Source of the DNA: Bolinopsis microptera | Taxonomy: Eukaryota > Ctenophora > Tentaculata > Lobata > Bolinopsidae | Length of the DNA stretch: 64,000 nucleotides | Assembly (NCBI RefSeq): GCF_026151205.1 | Contig: NW_026971778.1 | Location: forward strand, 20,477 to 84,476 | Reading direction: 5' to 3' | Notes under the pieces: generated by a model | The model's database searches: none | What the model was told of the DNA's origin: nothing | What the model saw: the letters and a program-made list of their open reading frames with translations, nothing else | Made by a program: the position numbers and the translations under genes | In this document: positions 62,936 through 64,000 of the stretch, one piece after another | How positions within the stretch are numbered: position 1 is the stretch's first letter | How the letters are laid out: each line of letters opens with the position of its first letter

Positions 62936-64000
62936 AATTAAAAGTAGCCTCCAAAAGAAAATGAAAAATCTTGCTTCTTCAAACTTTCAAGGTTAATAAT
63001 TTTTTTTCTGACATTAAAACCACAAAAACATACACATATAAACTTTCAAAAAGGAAAAGAACAGACCATGCATCGAAAAGTGCCCAAAAGAAAAATTTAA
63101 AACATTAATTTGCTTGCTTTTGGGTATAATTACGCGGGATTAAAACTTAGATAAAGTGAAAGAAACGATACTTAAAGAAAAATCAAATGACATGGATACA
63201 GATACAATTGTAATCAAGCGGCTTAAAACCAAAAAAGAAAGAAGCGTATGACTTTTAAAGACATACAAATAAATGACAGTGACAGCAATTGACGACCGTT
63301 TTCCCCACCGAATAAAATTTTAAATCCCTTTAAATTGGGGTTCTTTTTGGGCACCAACTACGGAAAACGACCTGAAAGATTTTTAAAAAATTTCAAATTG
63401 AAAAAAAAAAAATTTGCAAAAGGGTTGAAAGCTTAACCAACCCTTTTGGGAACAAAGCAACAGCAAATGTCGTGGAGTATCAGAAAAACTAGTTAAAATT
63501 GATCGAAAAAAGATAGAATCGATTTTAAAGAAAAATTTTTTCCCCAGACACCGCCACGCGGTTTCTTAGACCTTACCAAGCAAATTCAAATATGGCTCTT
63601 TTCGGAAATTGATGGCGAGTGAATTAGTAGGGCCCCGCGACGTTTTTGACAAATAGCGCGCTTGTGAAAAAAGTCGCCCCAAGGGCGCGAAAGCACAGGT
63701 TAGGGAAAAAGGCAACCCTTTAAAAAATTTTCGAAAACTGCAAATTTAAAAAAAATAGTAGATTACGACTAAAAAACATAAAACTAATATTTTAAAAAGA
63801 AGTTACTTTCACAAAAAAAAGCCTTGGAAAAAAATTTGTATTTTCAGAAAAAGTTTTTTTTGAGCGGCAAAGCACTTTACAGCGATTTCGAGGTTGTTCT
63901 AAAGGCCCCCCACCACTTTGCTCTAACCAACCCCCTCGCTTCAGTACGCGCGACACTGGATAGTAAACCACCACCCCGACAATAAAAATTAAACGCCCCT
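62936..64000. other. Unassigned sequence at the window edge
   Basis: No ORF is trustworthy here. The stretch at 63651-63705 (TTGTGAAAA...GCGAAAGCACAGGTTAGG) resembles 56825-56870 at the edge of the foldback core, suggesting a second, partial copy. Confidence 0.35.

Overview
This window is nuclear DNA of an invertebrate animal. It carries two spliced, GT-AG intron-bearing metazoan genes, a CRK adaptor and the exocyst subunit EXOC5. The rest is mostly satellites and retrotransposons. The species cannot be fixed from sequence alone. A GalEa-like Copia element with very short LTRs and CR1-like LINEs with esterase and PHD-type modules would fit an aquatic invertebrate, possibly a non-bilaterian (inference).

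Layout. 1-854 is unassigned. 855-3621 is a 185-bp satellite of about 15 near-identical units. 5300-13871 (minus) is CRK, reconstructed here as seven coding exons. 14141-18965 (minus) is EXOC5, also seven coding exons, and its stop codon lies only about 270 bp upstream of the CRK start codon. Introns of both genes hold small transposons, a minisatellite and a (CAAA)n tract. 19733-23160 (minus) is a full-length PHD-finger/RT/CCHC/restriction-like-endonuclease retroelement, and a nearly identical 5'-truncated copy lies at 46584-47591 (plus).

24752-46029 is a four-level nested insertion. A LINE (D, plus) is cut by a Copia element with 133-bp LTRs (26351-45322, 5-bp duplication). The Copia is itself cut by a 683-bp hAT-like non-autonomous element and by a CR1-like LINE (A, minus). 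LINE A is cut inside its ORF1 by a complete relative (B, 35561-42201). Every interrupted reading frame stays in register across the junctions. The most notable coding content is ORF1 of A and B. It joins an AlkB-type Fe(II)/2-oxoglutarate dioxygenase with all catalytic residues to an SGNH hydrolase, just before an ORF2 with a zinc finger, an APE-type endonuclease and RT.

47592-49147 is sparse, with a second SINE-like copy and a long imperfect hairpin. 49148-54105 is a 276-bp satellite of about 18 units. 54146-57395 is a foldback-like element with long inverted arms sitting inside that satellite, and the satellite resumes in badly degraded form at 57880-58290. From there to 64000 there is an AT-rich repeat of about 80 bp that reverses orientation near 58610, plus unassigned sequence. 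From about 54.1 kb onward, scattered single-base losses and homopolymer errors suggest poorly polished assembly, so nothing coding is called there.
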